64,000 nucleotides of DNA, from NCBI GenBank assembly GCA_002307055.1, contig DBTM01000043.1, positions 25,314 through 89,313 of the forward strand, given 5' to 3'. The stretch comes from Clostridiales bacterium UBA1316 (GTDB lineage Bacteria > Bacillota > Clostridia > Oscillospirales > Oscillospiraceae). Below are positions 7,916 through 18,181 of the stretch, piece by piece; within the stretch, counting starts at the first letter, position 1, and every line of letters begins with the position of its first letter. Both the position numbers and the translations under genes were made by a program. The notes under the pieces are model-generated. The model searched no databases, had not been told where the DNA came from, and worked only from the letters and a program-made list of their open reading frames with translations.

Positions 7916-8533
7916 CTATATCATACTGCCGAGCTTCAGCGCTTTCAGATTGGCTTCGACATACTTTGGCGCCATCAGCGTATGTATCGCGGCAGCCATG
8001 TCCTCCTGCGTAAAGCCGACAGCGCCGCAGGCTGATGCCGCGCCGATGAGTGCGATATTCAGCGCACGGGACGACCCGCACACTTCACATATTTTTTCGC
8101 CGTCAACGATGACGAGTTTCCTGACTTTGGTTTTTAAATAATCCAGCATATCCTCGCCGTTATAGCTGCTGTCTGATAATGTATCCGTCGTCGGTCTTAT
8201 CGCGTGTTTAGCGACGACGACAGTACCGTCGGGCTTGAGATAATCGAGGTTTCGTACGGCTTCGGCGGGCTCGAAGCCGATGATGACGTCCGCCTGTCCT
8301 TTTGGGATAATCGGCGAAAACATATCGCCGCCAATGCGCACATGGCTGACGACGCAGCCGCCGCGCTGGGCCATGCCAATGGTTTCAGCAGTATGTGCGG
8401 GCAAGCCCCGGCTCATGCCGCACTGCGCCAGCAGCTTTGAAGCGAGCACCGTGCCCTGACCGCCGACGCCGGCAAGCAGTATATTCATGCCCAGCATACT
8501 CATGCCCAGCATACTCATGCTTTGCATACTCAT
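7916..8533 (-). CDS. iorB: Indolepyruvate ferredoxin oxidoreductase, beta subunit
   Basis: The 205-residue protein carries the gamma-domain motif GVGGQGTVLASKLLA (about residues 21-35) and TAETIGMAQRGGCV, typical of IorB. With IorA it oxidatively decarboxylates indolepyruvate and other aryl pyruvates to aryl-acetyl-CoA, reducing ferredoxin. The start at 8533 is chosen because its ATG overlaps the iorA TGA and follows GGGAGG by nine bases. An alternative ATG at 8488 matches the usual start of the family. The extra N-terminal residues consist of repeated Met-Ser-Met-Leu-Gly units encoded by a 15-base tandem repeat. Confidence 0.93.
   Translation of the reverse strand: MSMQSMSMLGMSMLGMNILLAGVGGQGTVLASKLLAQCGMSRGLPAHTAETIGMAQRGGCVVSHVRIGGDMFSPIIPKGQADVIIGFEPAEAVRNLDYLKPDGTVVVAKHAIRPTTDTLSDSSYNGEDMLDYLKTKVRKLVIVDGEKICEVCGSSRALNIALIGAASACGAVGFTQEDMAAAIHTLMAPKYVEANLKALKLGSMI
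8486..8533 (-). repeat. Short tandem repeat at the iorB start
   Basis: The 15-base unit CATGCCCAGCATACT (plus strand) is repeated twice, followed by a related third unit CATGCTTTGCATACT. In the iorB frame this gives seven methionine codons in the first 16 positions, all possible start sites. It looks like slippage expansion at the gene start. Confidence 0.85.
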
Positions 8534-10365
8534 TCTTTGCTTCCTCCCTTGATTGCTCCCGTCGGGCAAACCTGCGCGCACAGTGTGCAGCCGGTGCAGA
8601 GGCTCGGCTCTATCGCGGCTTTTCCGGCTTCTTTGGTAATAGCCGGGCAGCCGAGCTCCTTGATGCAGCGCAGGCAACCGATGCATTTCTCTGCTTCAAC
8701 CTGCATCGGCTTTCCCTGATCGGCGACGTAGATGCACGGTGCGCGGTAAATAATCGCTTGAACACCGCCGTCTTCTACAGCGCTTTGAACCGCGGCAACC
8801 GCAGCTCTCAAGTCAAGCGGATCGATTATCTGAACGTTCTTAACCCCAATTGCTGTGAGTATATCGGGTATGCTCAGCTTCCGAGCGGTATCACCCATAA
8901 GCGTCTTCCCCGTTCCCGGGTGCGGTTGATGGCCGGTCATTGCCGTGGTCGAATTATCGAGCACGACGAGGATAATGTCGGTATTGTTGTACACCGCATT
9001 GACAACACCGGCGATTCCGGTGTGGAAAAATGTTGAATCGCCGACGAACGCGAAACAGACCGTATCCGGCTCCGCGCGTTTTATCCCCTGCGCAATCGTG
9101 ATACCCGCGCCCATACACAGGCACGTGTCTACCATATCCAGCGGCGCGGCGTTGCCGAGCGTGTAACAGCCGATATCGCCGGAAAATACGGCTTTCTTCT
9201 CAGGCATTTTTTTCATTGCCTGCTTCACTGCGTAAAACGACGCTCTGTGCGGACAGCCCGCGCATAAAACCGGAGGCCGTACCGGCAGCGGCGGGAGTTC
9301 GCTCGTCAGCGCTTTTTTATAAGGTATATTTAAAAATTCAGAAAGCTGCGCGGCAGCGCTTTCCACCGTGTTCTCTCCCGCGCTCCGGACATGCCCGGTC
9401 AGCTTTCCTTTTATCGTCAGCTTAATGCCGCGCTTGCCGCAGAGGTATATCAGCTCCCGTTCAATCACTGGGTCGAGCTCTTCAATAACAAGCACTTCCT
9501 CAAGTCCGTCCATAAATTCATACGCCTGCGTTTCCGGGAACGGGAACGGCGTCCCAATCTTCAAAACGCGGCATTCTGCCCGGAGTATCTTGAGCGCTTC
9601 ACTTGTATAGGCGTAGCTGACGCCGCCCGTCGCAACGCCTTTTGTTTCAAAAGTCGCAACGCCTTTCGTTCCAGTGCCTGAGATGCTGTTAAACCGGTAG
9701 GACGAAAAATCTTCGCCGATCAGTGGATTTCGTTTCTCTATATATAAATGCGAACTGTAGGATAGCTTTGGGAAAATGACCCATTTTGAATCCTTCACGA
9801 AGCCCTCGGGCGTTATCTGCCTGACTGTTTCGGAAATATCGATCGGCGCGGTGGCGTGGCAGAGCCGCGTCGTCGGTCTGAACAGGACAGGTGTATGATA
9901 TTTTTCAGAGTAGTCGAAGGCGTCCCCGATCATTTCATAGGCTTCCTCTGGTGACGAGGGGTCGAAAACGGGCAGCTTTGAATACCGGGCAAAGGTTCGT
10001 GTGTCCTGCTCCGTCTGCGAGGATATCGGTCCCGGGTCATCCGCTACCAGCACGACCATACCACCCTTTATGCCAATGTAAGCCAAGCTCATCAGCGGGT
10101 CTGAGGCGACGTTCAAGCCGACCTGCTTCATCGTCACGAGCACCCGAGTTCCCGTATAAGCGGCACCCGCGGCGACCTCGAGCGCTGCTTTTTCATTAAC
10201 GGACCATTCGACATAGATACCTGGATTCATTTTTTTGTTATGGGTTGCGATTGTTTCCAGTACTTCCGTAGACGGCGTACCGGGATAACCGCAGGCGACG
10301 CCGATCCCGGCGCGCAGCGCCCCCAGCGCAATCGCCTGATTTCCCATGAGCAGTCTCAGCGACAT
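8530..10365 (-). CDS. iorA: Indolepyruvate ferredoxin oxidoreductase, alpha subunit
   Basis: The 611-residue protein has the IorA order: N-terminal pyrimidine domain (GYPGTPSTEVLE near residue 25), a C-terminal TPP-binding domain with GDIGCYTLG and FVGDSTFFHTG, and at the end two ferredoxin motifs (CIGCLRCIKELGC and CTGCTLCAQVC) for two [4Fe-4S] clusters. It acts with IorB in aromatic amino-acid fermentation. The ATG at 10365 is chosen because the protein then aligns with family starts. An ATG at 10377 adds four residues but directly abuts the ribosome site. The stop overlaps the iorB start. Confidence 0.94.
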   Translation of the reverse strand: MSLRLLMGNQAIALGALRAGIGVACGYPGTPSTEVLETIATHNKKMNPGIYVEWSVNEKAALEVAAGAAYTGTRVLVTMKQVGLNVASDPLMSLAYIGIKGGMVVLVADDPGPISSQTEQDTRTFARYSKLPVFDPSSPEEAYEMIGDAFDYSEKYHTPVLFRPTTRLCHATAPIDISETVRQITPEGFVKDSKWVIFPKLSYSSHLYIEKRNPLIGEDFSSYRFNSISGTGTKGVATFETKGVATGGVSYAYTSEALKILRAECRVLKIGTPFPFPETQAYEFMDGLEEVLVIEELDPVIERELIYLCGKRGIKLTIKGKLTGHVRSAGENTVESAAAQLSEFLNIPYKKALTSELPPLPVRPPVLCAGCPHRASFYAVKQAMKKMPEKKAVFSGDIGCYTLGNAAPLDMVDTCLCMGAGITIAQGIKRAEPDTVCFAFVGDSTFFHTGIAGVVNAVYNNTDIILVVLDNSTTAMTGHQPHPGTGKTLMGDTARKLSIPDILTAIGVKNVQIIDPLDLRAAVAAVQSAVEDGGVQAIIYRAPCIYVADQGKPMQVEAEKCIGCLRCIKELGCPAITKEAGKAAIEPSLCTGCTLCAQVCPTGAIKGGSKE

Positions 10366-10421
10366 ATATATGACCATTCCTTTCCATGGAATTGATTTTT
10401 ATAAATTAATAAACTCAGCCT

Positions 10422-10460
10422 ATATTACATAAATATTGACAGTTTGTAAATGCTTTTACA
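10422..10460 (-). promoter_or_regulatory. Putative iorA promoter with overlapping palindromic operator
   Basis: On the minus strand TTTACA (10450-10445), a 17-base spacer and TAATAT (10427-10422) form a plausible sigma-A promoter upstream of iorA. The -35 box lies inside a palindrome, TGTAAATGCTTTTACA (10445-10460), with 6-base arms, a typical place for a repressor. The rest of the 208-base divergent region holds the AGGAGG of the next gene and no other clear feature. Confidence 0.5.
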
Positions 10461-10573
10461 TGCATTTTTCCAAGTAAAATCGCATTGTGCGTGCCGCTTC
10501 GGTAACATCTTATTGAATATTTGTTCCCACAAAGGGAAAAATATCACAGATTCGCCATAGCAGGAGGATATAG

Positions 10574-13500
10574 ATGACACCGCAAAGTAATGACAAATAT
10601 GATAACTGCATACAGCCCGAAGATTTAGGACAGTTTGCCCGAGACAGCGCCAAAGCGCTTGTCACGGGCAACTCGGTTTCTCCGTTATATACAGCGATTA
10701 CGGCTGAAAAATACCTCACGTTCATTAAATCCGTTATGCATGAGGCGTCCGGCTTTGCCGAGGCGCATGTCACCATCCCTCAGGAAATTGAATGGCTGCT
10801 CGATAACTGGTACATTGCCGAACGCGAAGGCAAGTGCGCCATCTCTGACATAAAATCCTCCCCGCGTCTTCAATCCGCTTCGCGCCTTAAATGCGAAATC
10901 ATAAAAAAGAAGAGGCTCGTCGTCAGCGAAGCGGCACTTGCTCTTGTCAAAGCGGGTGCCGGTATCGTCACCAGCGAAGGTGTGGAGATTTTTCTGGACG
11001 CTTTTCAGGATGAAATTTGTCTGTCGGAAGCCGAACTGGCAGCCTTCATACCGGCTTTACGGCTGGAGCTTATCGCCAATCTGGCAGAAGCCTGCCGTAA
11101 GCTCCAATTTGTCATGCATGCTGGTGAAGCCGGAGACGGCTTAGACAGATATTTCGGCAGACTTTTTTCCTCCCTTAGATTTCTATCGGGCTTTGACGCC
11201 TCTCATATACTCGAAAGCATCAACAGAGTCGAGCGGACGCTCCGGCGTGATCCTGTCGGCATCTATGCGGATATGGATGAGCAGACACGGTATTCCTACC
11301 GCCGTGAAATTGCCCGTTTAGCAGCAGCCGGGGAAGTGAGCGAGCATTCGGCAGCCAGCAGAATTCTGACGCTCTCGCAGACGAACAGCCGCCATGTCGG
11401 ATACTATATTTTTACAGACCCAATGGGTAACGGCACGAAAAAAAGAATCCGTACAGGCACCTTTTATATCAGCATTATTCTGCTGGCAAGCTTATTCATC
11501 TCTCTTTTAATCAGTTTCATGCTGGATGAGCCTGTTATCTCGCTGCTTTTGCTGCTGCCGGTGTCGGAGTTTGTTAAAAACCTGACGGACTATACTGTCC
11601 TGCGGTTATGCCGCCCTCAGCGTATACATCGTCTTGAGCTTTTAAACGGCGTACCGGAGCACGGCCGTACTTTATGCATTATTTCTGTGTTATTGTCATC
11701 AGCCGACAGCGGCACGCGTGCCGCGGGTCTGTTAGAAGAATATAAGCTCGCCAATCGTGACGCGGGAAATAATCTGCGTTTCGGCATACTTGCCGATCTG
11801 CCGGATTCGGCAGCAGAAACCCAGCGCAGCGACGAGCTGTTCATCAGCAGCGCCAAAGCTGAAATCAAACGCTTAAACAGTGAATATGGCGGCGGCTTTT
11901 TTCTTTTCTGCAGAGGCCGAAAGCTGAACGCCCGTGACGGCAGATTCACTGCCTGGGAGAGAAAAAGAGGCGCTATTCTGGAGCTCTGCAGATTCATTAA
12001 AGGTCTGGGCTCCGGCCTGGAATGCGTCACCGGGCAAGCAGACGAATTGACGGGAACTCACTATATCATCACGCTTGACAGTGACACCCGTCTGTGTGCC
12101 GGTTCGGCGCTTGAACTCATCGGTGCGGCGCTGCATCCTCTTAACAAGCCGGTTGTGGATCAAAAGCGCGGTATTGTCGTGTCCGGCTACGGCATTATAC
12201 AGCCGAGGATATCCGTCGATCTCGCTGCTGCCGGCCAAACACATTATACGAAAATATTCGCCGGCCTCGGCGGCATTGATCCATACGGCGGAATGACAAG
12301 CGATATCTATCAAAACCTGTTCGGTACAGGCAGCTTCGCTGGAAAAGGCATCATTGATATTGACGCATATCTCAGCTGCCTGAACAATCGTTTCCCGGAA
12401 AATACCGTTTTATCGCACGATCTTCTGGAGGGTGCTTATCTGCGCTGCTCCTTTGCCGGCGACATTGAACTCACGGACGGGTATCCGGCTAAGGTGACAA
12501 CGTATTATGACCGCATGCACCGCTGGACGCGCGGCGACTGGCAGTCCCTGCCCTGGCTGTTCGGCACCGTGCGAACAGCCGAAAGCAAAAAAGTTAAAAA
12601 TGTCCTTGGTCAGATCGATAAATGGAAGATTGTCGACAATCTGCGCCGCAGCCTCGTTCCGATTTTTACGTTTGCGGCACTTTTATCGGGCATGCTGCTC
12701 GATAATAAGGATTTTCTCTGGGCGGCAGTCATCGCCGTTCTTTCAGCGATTTCGCATCTCATCATCTCGTCTGCTGTCGGTGTTTTCACCAGAAAATGCG
12801 GTAAAGTCCGATATCATTCAACGGTGCTCAGCGGCCCAAGCGGCCAATTTCTGCAGACGGCCATTCGGCTGGTCCTGCTCCCCTATGAAGCCTCGGTGTG
12901 CCTAAGCGCTATTATAACGGCTTTATATAGGATGTACGTATCCCACAGATACCTTCTGGCCTGGGTGACAGCCGCCGATTCGGAGAAAAAAGCAAAGAAC
13001 AACGCCGTCTCCGTGCTGAAAAGGCTTTGGCAGTCCTGTCTCGTCGCGGCAGCCGTTGCGGTGTTGACACGCTTTTACGCAGCAAGAGCCGTCGGTATTA
13101 TCTGGGCACTCTCACCCCTGCTCGTTATCTATCTTGGGCGCGACTGCCGTAAAAAAGAGAAATTGGAAGCTGAGGACAGGTATCTGCTCTCACGCTGCGC
13201 CGGTGATATCTGGCGTTATTTTGACGAGCTGATGGCACGGGAAGACAATTACCTGCCGCCCGATAATTTCCAGGAGCAGCCGGCCGTTGGCATCGCTCAT
13301 CGGACCTCGCCGACAAATATCGGACTCGCGTTCTTGTCGGCACTCGCAGCGCTGGATCTCGGCGTCACCGCGCACGAACGCGCAATTGAAGTCATTTCGA
13401 ATCTATTTGATACAATGGATAAGTTGCCTAAATGGAACGGCCATCTTTTTAATTGGTATGATACCCTGACGCTGCATGTCCTTCAGCCTGCTTATGTCAG

Positions 13501-16500
13501 CACAGTCGACAGCGGTAATTTCGCCGGCTGCCTGATTGCGCTTCGGGAGGGCCTGATAGAGCTGGGTGAAAACGGACTTGCAGCCAAAGCGGAAGCTCTG
13601 CTTGAAAAAATGAGCTTTACACCACTGTTCGACGAGAAAAGGCAGCTTTTTTATATCGGCTGGGATATATCAAAAGACATGCCGACCGAGGGCTGGTATG
13701 ATTTGCTCGCTTCTGAAGCGCGCCAGACGAGCTATATCGCCATCGCCCGCGGCGATATTCCGAGAAAGCACTGGCGGCGTCTCGGCCGGTCCCTCGTCGC
13801 CAAGGACGGTTACAGAGGCATGGCCTCATGGACCGGGACGATGTTCGAGTACATGATGCCGGAACTGCTGCTGCCGTTGTATCACAATTCCCTCGTTTAC
13901 GAAAGTCTTAAATTTTGCCTGTATGTTCAAAAAAAACGTGCTGAAAATTTTCCTTGGGGCATGTCCGAAAGCGCCTTTTATTCGTTTGACCATACGCTCA
14001 GCTACCGCTATAAAGCACACGGTGTCCAGCGTCTGGCTCTGAAGCGGGGCATGGGGCGCGAAGCCGTTGTCTCTCCATATTCGACCTTTCTCGCTCTCCC
14101 AATTGACACCAAAGCCGCCCTACAAAATCTCAAACGGCTGCAGAAGCTCGGCATGGAGGGCCGTTACGGATTTTACGAGTCAGCTGATTTTACACCGCGC
14201 AGGCTCCGCGGCAGCGACTATGAAATCGTGAAAACCTTTATGGTTCATCACATCGGGATGAGCCTTCTCGCCATTGATAACGTCCTGAAGCCCGGAATCA
14301 TGCAGCGGCGCTTTATGCGTAATCGGGAGATGGCGTCCTTTGCCGAGCTGCTGCAGGAGAAGGTCCCCGTCGGCGGCATCATACTCCGGCAGCCGCCGCG
14401 CGATGTGCCCGATAAACCTGTCAGGTTATCGTCACAGAATTGGCGCTTTCAAAGCGGCGGCATTGATTACAAAAATCCGCGCTGTACGCTTCTGTGCAAC
14501 GGTGCTTACAGTGTCACTATTGCCGAGACAGGCCAGAGCCGCTCCGTATGGAACGCCGTTGCACTCACAAAAACAACCTTTGAACCCTTTGAAATGGAAA
14601 ACGGCATCTCGTTTTTCTTAAACTGCGGCGGCGATCTGCTGTCTTTGCTGCCCTCACCTGTCTTTGATAAAAATGTCCGGTACACGGCGGAGCTGACGGG
14701 CGCGTATTGCCGTATCGACGCCAAAAGCGGGTCAATTCGTTCTTCCGCCGCCGTCAGTGTGCCGGAAAACGAAACCGGTGAGCTCAGAACAATTGAGATC
14801 GTTTCCTCCGTGCAGCGTGAGGCTGAGCTCATCTGCTATTTTGAGCCGGTGTTATCCCGCCAAACCGATTATGACGCACACCCGGCTTTCTCAAAGCTGT
14901 CTTTAGAGACGTCTGTTTATGACAATTCCGTCATCATCAAACGCAGGCCGCGCGGCAAAGGCCGGGGGATTACGCTGGCCTTTGATTCGAATTGCCCGTT
15001 TGCCTTTGACACCTCCCGCGAAGCCGCGCTTGGCCGCGGCGGCATCACCGCGTTAAAAGCAGCGCTTCTGCGTGAACCGCAGTCAACGCTCGGTGCCGTC
15101 CTCGACCCCTGTGTATTGAGCCGTGTCAAGGTTCTGCTGGAGCCGGACATCCCCTTCAGGGTCAGCTTTTCTCTTACCACTGCGTCAACCCCGCAAGCCG
15201 CCTCGGCAGCGGCAAAAAGGATTCTCTCGATCACCTGCCCGCCCGTTTATTCGCGTCTGGACGAGACGGCGCATCACCTGAAGCTGTCACCGGAACAGGT
15301 TGAATGCGCAATGGCTCTGCTGCCCGGCTTGCTTTACACGGCATCTGACCGCCGTATTCCGTCCGAACTCGTGCCGTTTTTAAAGCATGGTCAAAAAAGC
15401 CTTTGGAGTCTCGGTATATCAGGCGATCTGCCGATTATAACAGCCCTCATTGAAGATGAGAACGCCCTTGCAGCTTCCTCCGAGCTCGTGCCGATCCATC
15501 AATTATTGACCGAAAGCGGGATTTCGTTCGATCTTGTTTATTTGCTCAAAGGCGGCGGGGATTATCGCAGCACGCTTCGTGACGGTCTCCTTGACATTCT
15601 TCGCCTTAATAACACCGAGGGCCGTTTAGGCACCCGCGGCGGAATTCACGCCTCTGATATGGCCTCCGAAGGCTCTGAAACCGTCCGTGCCGTATCCGCT
15701 AAGCTCATCGGCCCGCGTGAGACGCTGCTTCAGCCTGAACGTGTAGAAAACACGCCTCTGGCGGTATACCCGCAGCTCTGCGCATGCCCCGCGCAGGCGA
15801 TTGACAAGCACTACAATGACGACAACAGCTTCACCTTCAGCGTATCCGGTAAGCTGCCGCATAACGCCTGGAGTCATATGCTCGCCAACGAGACCTTCGG
15901 TTATCTCGCGTCAGACGCCGGTACCGGCCACATGTGGCATTTGAACGCCCGCGAAAATAAAATTAACCGCTGGCTGAATGACAGTCTTGCCACCGACGGC
16001 ACCGAAAAGCTGGAGCTGCTTGAGCACGGCGGCAGATACTCGCTTTTTGCGTCGGGTGATGGCTGCGCATGTGCCGTTACCTATGGCTTTGGCTGGGCAG
16101 AATGGGAAAAAACAATAGAAGGCAGAACTTTCATTACAAGAGCCTATGTCCCACCGGACATAGCGGCGCGCGTCTTCATCATCGAAACGGACGCTCCCGG
16201 CGAGTTTGAAATTTCTTATTGCACCGACCTTGTTCTGTCCCCGGAAATAAGCGACTGCGTTTATGTGACGACGGAGCACCAAAAGGGCATCATTTCAGCA
16301 CGTAATTTGTATAACACCGATTTTCCTGACTCCGTTTTCTGTCTTGTCGCCTCTGCTCCGGAGGAGGCTTTTACCTGCTCGAAAAGCAGTTGGCTGACCG
16401 GTCGTCTTGACGGTATGACAGGTACGGGTTTTATTCCCTGCGCCGCCGCCGTTTACAAAGTAAGCTCTTCTCTTGTCATCGTGACCGGCTGCGATACGCC

Positions 16501-18037
16501 CGCACAGCTGAAAGCGCTGGCTTCGTATAATGCCGCCTATGCCAAACTCAAAGAGACAATGACCTATTGGAAAGAAATAACCTCGAAGCTGACCGTCAAA
16601 ACACCGAGTGAAGATTTGAACAGATATCTCAACGGCTGGGCAGTTTATCAGACGCTTGCCTGCCGGATTTTCGGCAGAAGCTCTCTCTATCAGAGCGGAG
16701 GCGCCTACGGCTTCAGAGACCAGCTGCAGGATGTCTGTGCCATTATTGACGAAATGCCGCAGCTCGTGCGTGCTCACCTTCTGCGTGCCGCCGCGCACCA
16801 GTTTGAGGAGGGCGATGTCCAGCATTGGTGGCACCCGGCGCAAAAAGCAAGCGGTCTTGGAGATAAGGGTGTCCGCACAAAATGCAGCGACGATCTTCTC
16901 TGGCTGCCTTATGCGCTGTGTGAATATATTGAAAAAACAGGCGACACGTCTGTTTTAGATGAACCGGTCCCGTATATACATTCTCAGCCGCTTGCCGAAG
17001 ACGAGTCCGAGCGTTACGAGCAGCCTAAAATCAGCGCATTGACAGAGCCGCTGCTGCTGCATGCCATAAAAGCGGTTGATCTTGTCATAAAACGCGGCAC
17101 AGGCAGTCACGACCTGTGCCTTATCGGCGGCGGCGACTGGAACGATGGTATGAATCTTGTCGGTGCCGGCGGCAGGGGCGAAAGCGTCTGGCTGACCTGG
17201 TTTCTCTGCGTAACAGCCTCGAAGCTGGCGCCCTTATGCCTTGAAAACGGCAATCCGGGTGCCGCTTCGCGGTTTCTCGCAGCAGCCGGACAGCAAAAAC
17301 GCGCTGCGGAGGAAGCCTGGGACGGCGACTGGTATAAACGCGGTTATTATGATGACGGTTCTCCGCTTGGCTCCTGTACTTCCGAGGAATGCCGCATCGA
17401 TTCCATCGCGCAGAGCTTTGCCGCGCTGGCCGGCAGCGATCCGGCAAAAGCAAAGACCGCGCTCATCACCTCCGTCAAAAGGCTCTTCGATAAGGAGGAC
17501 CGTGTCGTCAGGCTTTTCGACCCTCCTTTTTCAATCGGCAGCAGCACGCCCGGGTATATAAAAGGCTACAGTCCCGGTTTCCGGGAAAACGGCGGTCAAT
17601 ATACGCATGGTGCAGTCTGGCTCGCCATGGGCCTTTTTCTGACTGAAATGCCGGATGAGGGCTGGGAAATACTCGAGGCGCTTCTCCCGCAGAGCCGGCC
17701 CGATGAAATTTACAGAACAGAGCCATATGTCCTCGCCGCCGATGTTTATTCTGCGGAAGGGCACGTCGGCCGCGGCGGCTGGACCTGGTACACGGGCGCC
17801 GCCGGCTGGTTTAAACGCGTCGCCGCGGAAAATCTTTTAGGACTGAAAATCAGAAATAACATTCTTAACATTGATCCCAACCTGCCTGCAGCCTGGGATG
17901 GCTATCAAGCCGACTGGACTCAAAACGGCAAAGTATATCATATCACCGTTAAAAAAGACGGTTATATTAACGTTTCCGTCAATAATGAGCCGATCGGAAC
18001 CTCGCCGGACATCATCGTAAGCGCGGCTCAGCGGTAA
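10574..18037 (+). CDS. ndvB: Cyclic beta-1,2-glucan synthase-like protein (GT84/GH94 type)
   Basis: The 2487-residue membrane protein has the NdvB/ChvB layout. A hydrophobic pair lies at about 300-335. A glycosyltransferase domain follows, with LDSDT (about 499-503) and the HRWTRGDWQ acceptor motif near 650. Further membrane segments lie near 694-738, 759-792 and 819-852. Next come a glucoamylase-like region (about 890-1330) and a C-terminal phosphorylase-like GH94 part with GGGDWNDGMN near 2185, whose Asp is the usual acid catalyst. Family members make and ring-close beta-1,2-glucan; the true product here is inferred. The ATG follows AGGAGG. It stands alone, divergent from iorA. Confidence 0.88.
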   Translation: MTPQSNDKYDNCIQPEDLGQFARDSAKALVTGNSVSPLYTAITAEKYLTFIKSVMHEASGFAEAHVTIPQEIEWLLDNWYIAEREGKCAISDIKSSPRLQSASRLKCEIIKKKRLVVSEAALALVKAGAGIVTSEGVEIFLDAFQDEICLSEAELAAFIPALRLELIANLAEACRKLQFVMHAGEAGDGLDRYFGRLFSSLRFLSGFDASHILESINRVERTLRRDPVGIYADMDEQTRYSYRREIARLAAAGEVSEHSAASRILTLSQTNSRHVGYYIFTDPMGNGTKKRIRTGTFYISIILLASLFISLLISFMLDEPVISLLLLLPVSEFVKNLTDYTVLRLCRPQRIHRLELLNGVPEHGRTLCIISVLLSSADSGTRAAGLLEEYKLANRDAGNNLRFGILADLPDSAAETQRSDELFISSAKAEIKRLNSEYGGGFFLFCRGRKLNARDGRFTAWERKRGAILELCRFIKGLGSGLECVTGQADELTGTHYIITLDSDTRLCAGSALELIGAALHPLNKPVVDQKRGIVVSGYGIIQPRISVDLAAAGQTHYTKIFAGLGGIDPYGGMTSDIYQNLFGTGSFAGKGIIDIDAYLSCLNNRFPENTVLSHDLLEGAYLRCSFAGDIELTDGYPAKVTTYYDRMHRWTRGDWQSLPWLFGTVRTAESKKVKNVLGQIDKWKIVDNLRRSLVPIFTFAALLSGMLLDNKDFLWAAVIAVLSAISHLIISSAVGVFTRKCGKVRYHSTVLSGPSGQFLQTAIRLVLLPYEASVCLSAIITALYRMYVSHRYLLAWVTAADSEKKAKNNAVSVLKRLWQSCLVAAAVAVLTRFYAARAVGIIWALSPLLVIYLGRDCRKKEKLEAEDRYLLSRCAGDIWRYFDELMAREDNYLPPDNFQEQPAVGIAHRTSPTNIGLAFLSALAALDLGVTAHERAIEVISNLFDTMDKLPKWNGHLFNWYDTLTLHVLQPAYVSTVDSGNFAGCLIALREGLIELGENGLAAKAEALLEKMSFTPLFDEKRQLFYIGWDISKDMPTEGWYDLLASEARQTSYIAIARGDIPRKHWRRLGRSLVAKDGYRGMASWTGTMFEYMMPELLLPLYHNSLVYESLKFCLYVQKKRAENFPWGMSESAFYSFDHTLSYRYKAHGVQRLALKRGMGREAVVSPYSTFLALPIDTKAALQNLKRLQKLGMEGRYGFYESADFTPRRLRGSDYEIVKTFMVHHIGMSLLAIDNVLKPGIMQRRFMRNREMASFAELLQEKVPVGGIILRQPPRDVPDKPVRLSSQNWRFQSGGIDYKNPRCTLLCNGAYSVTIAETGQSRSVWNAVALTKTTFEPFEMENGISFFLNCGGDLLSLLPSPVFDKNVRYTAELTGAYCRIDAKSGSIRSSAAVSVPENETGELRTIEIVSSVQREAELICYFEPVLSRQTDYDAHPAFSKLSLETSVYDNSVIIKRRPRGKGRGITLAFDSNCPFAFDTSREAALGRGGITALKAALLREPQSTLGAVLDPCVLSRVKVLLEPDIPFRVSFSLTTASTPQAASAAAKRILSITCPPVYSRLDETAHHLKLSPEQVECAMALLPGLLYTASDRRIPSELVPFLKHGQKSLWSLGISGDLPIITALIEDENALAASSELVPIHQLLTESGISFDLVYLLKGGGDYRSTLRDGLLDILRLNNTEGRLGTRGGIHASDMASEGSETVRAVSAKLIGPRETLLQPERVENTPLAVYPQLCACPAQAIDKHYNDDNSFTFSVSGKLPHNAWSHMLANETFGYLASDAGTGHMWHLNARENKINRWLNDSLATDGTEKLELLEHGGRYSLFASGDGCACAVTYGFGWAEWEKTIEGRTFITRAYVPPDIAARVFIIETDAPGEFEISYCTDLVLSPEISDCVYVTTEHQKGIISARNLYNTDFPDSVFCLVASAPEEAFTCSKSSWLTGRLDGMTGTGFIPCAAAVYKVSSSLVIVTGCDTPAQLKALASYNAAYAKLKETMTYWKEITSKLTVKTPSEDLNRYLNGWAVYQTLACRIFGRSSLYQSGGAYGFRDQLQDVCAIIDEMPQLVRAHLLRAAAHQFEEGDVQHWWHPAQKASGLGDKGVRTKCSDDLLWLPYALCEYIEKTGDTSVLDEPVPYIHSQPLAEDESERYEQPKISALTEPLLLHAIKAVDLVIKRGTGSHDLCLIGGGDWNDGMNLVGAGGRGESVWLTWFLCVTASKLAPLCLENGNPGAASRFLAAAGQQKRAAEEAWDGDWYKRGYYDDGSPLGSCTSEECRIDSIAQSFAALAGSDPAKAKTALITSVKRLFDKEDRVVRLFDPPFSIGSSTPGYIKGYSPGFRENGGQYTHGAVWLAMGLFLTEMPDEGWEILEALLPQSRPDEIYRTEPYVLAADVYSAEGHVGRGGWTWYTGAAGWFKRVAAENLLGLKIRNNILNIDPNLPAAWDGYQADWTQNGKVYHITVKKDGYINVSVNNEPIGTSPDIIVSAAQR

Positions 18038-18084
18038 TTTCCAAAAAATAAAATAAAATAATTTCCAATGTTTATGAAATGTTG

Positions 18085-18090
18085 TATAAT
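18085..18090 (+). promoter_or_regulatory. Possible -10 box upstream of yfmF
   Basis: A perfect TATAAT lies 92 bases before the yfmF start, preceded at 16 bases by a weak TTCCAA. The AT-rich 144-base gap holds no clear terminator for the upstream giant gene. Confidence 0.4.
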
Positions 18091-18181
18091 AACAGAATAA
18101 TGGATGGCTTATATAGACAAATTGATTCATTTTTAATTTATCAATTAAAATATAAGACTAATTTCTGCTGGGAGGCTCGAC

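Noticed and set aside
10574..18037. Many long open frames on both strands inside the glucan synthase gene
   Set aside because: They lie wholly within one continuous 2487-codon frame with recognisable domains, lack ribosome sites and have no family resemblance.
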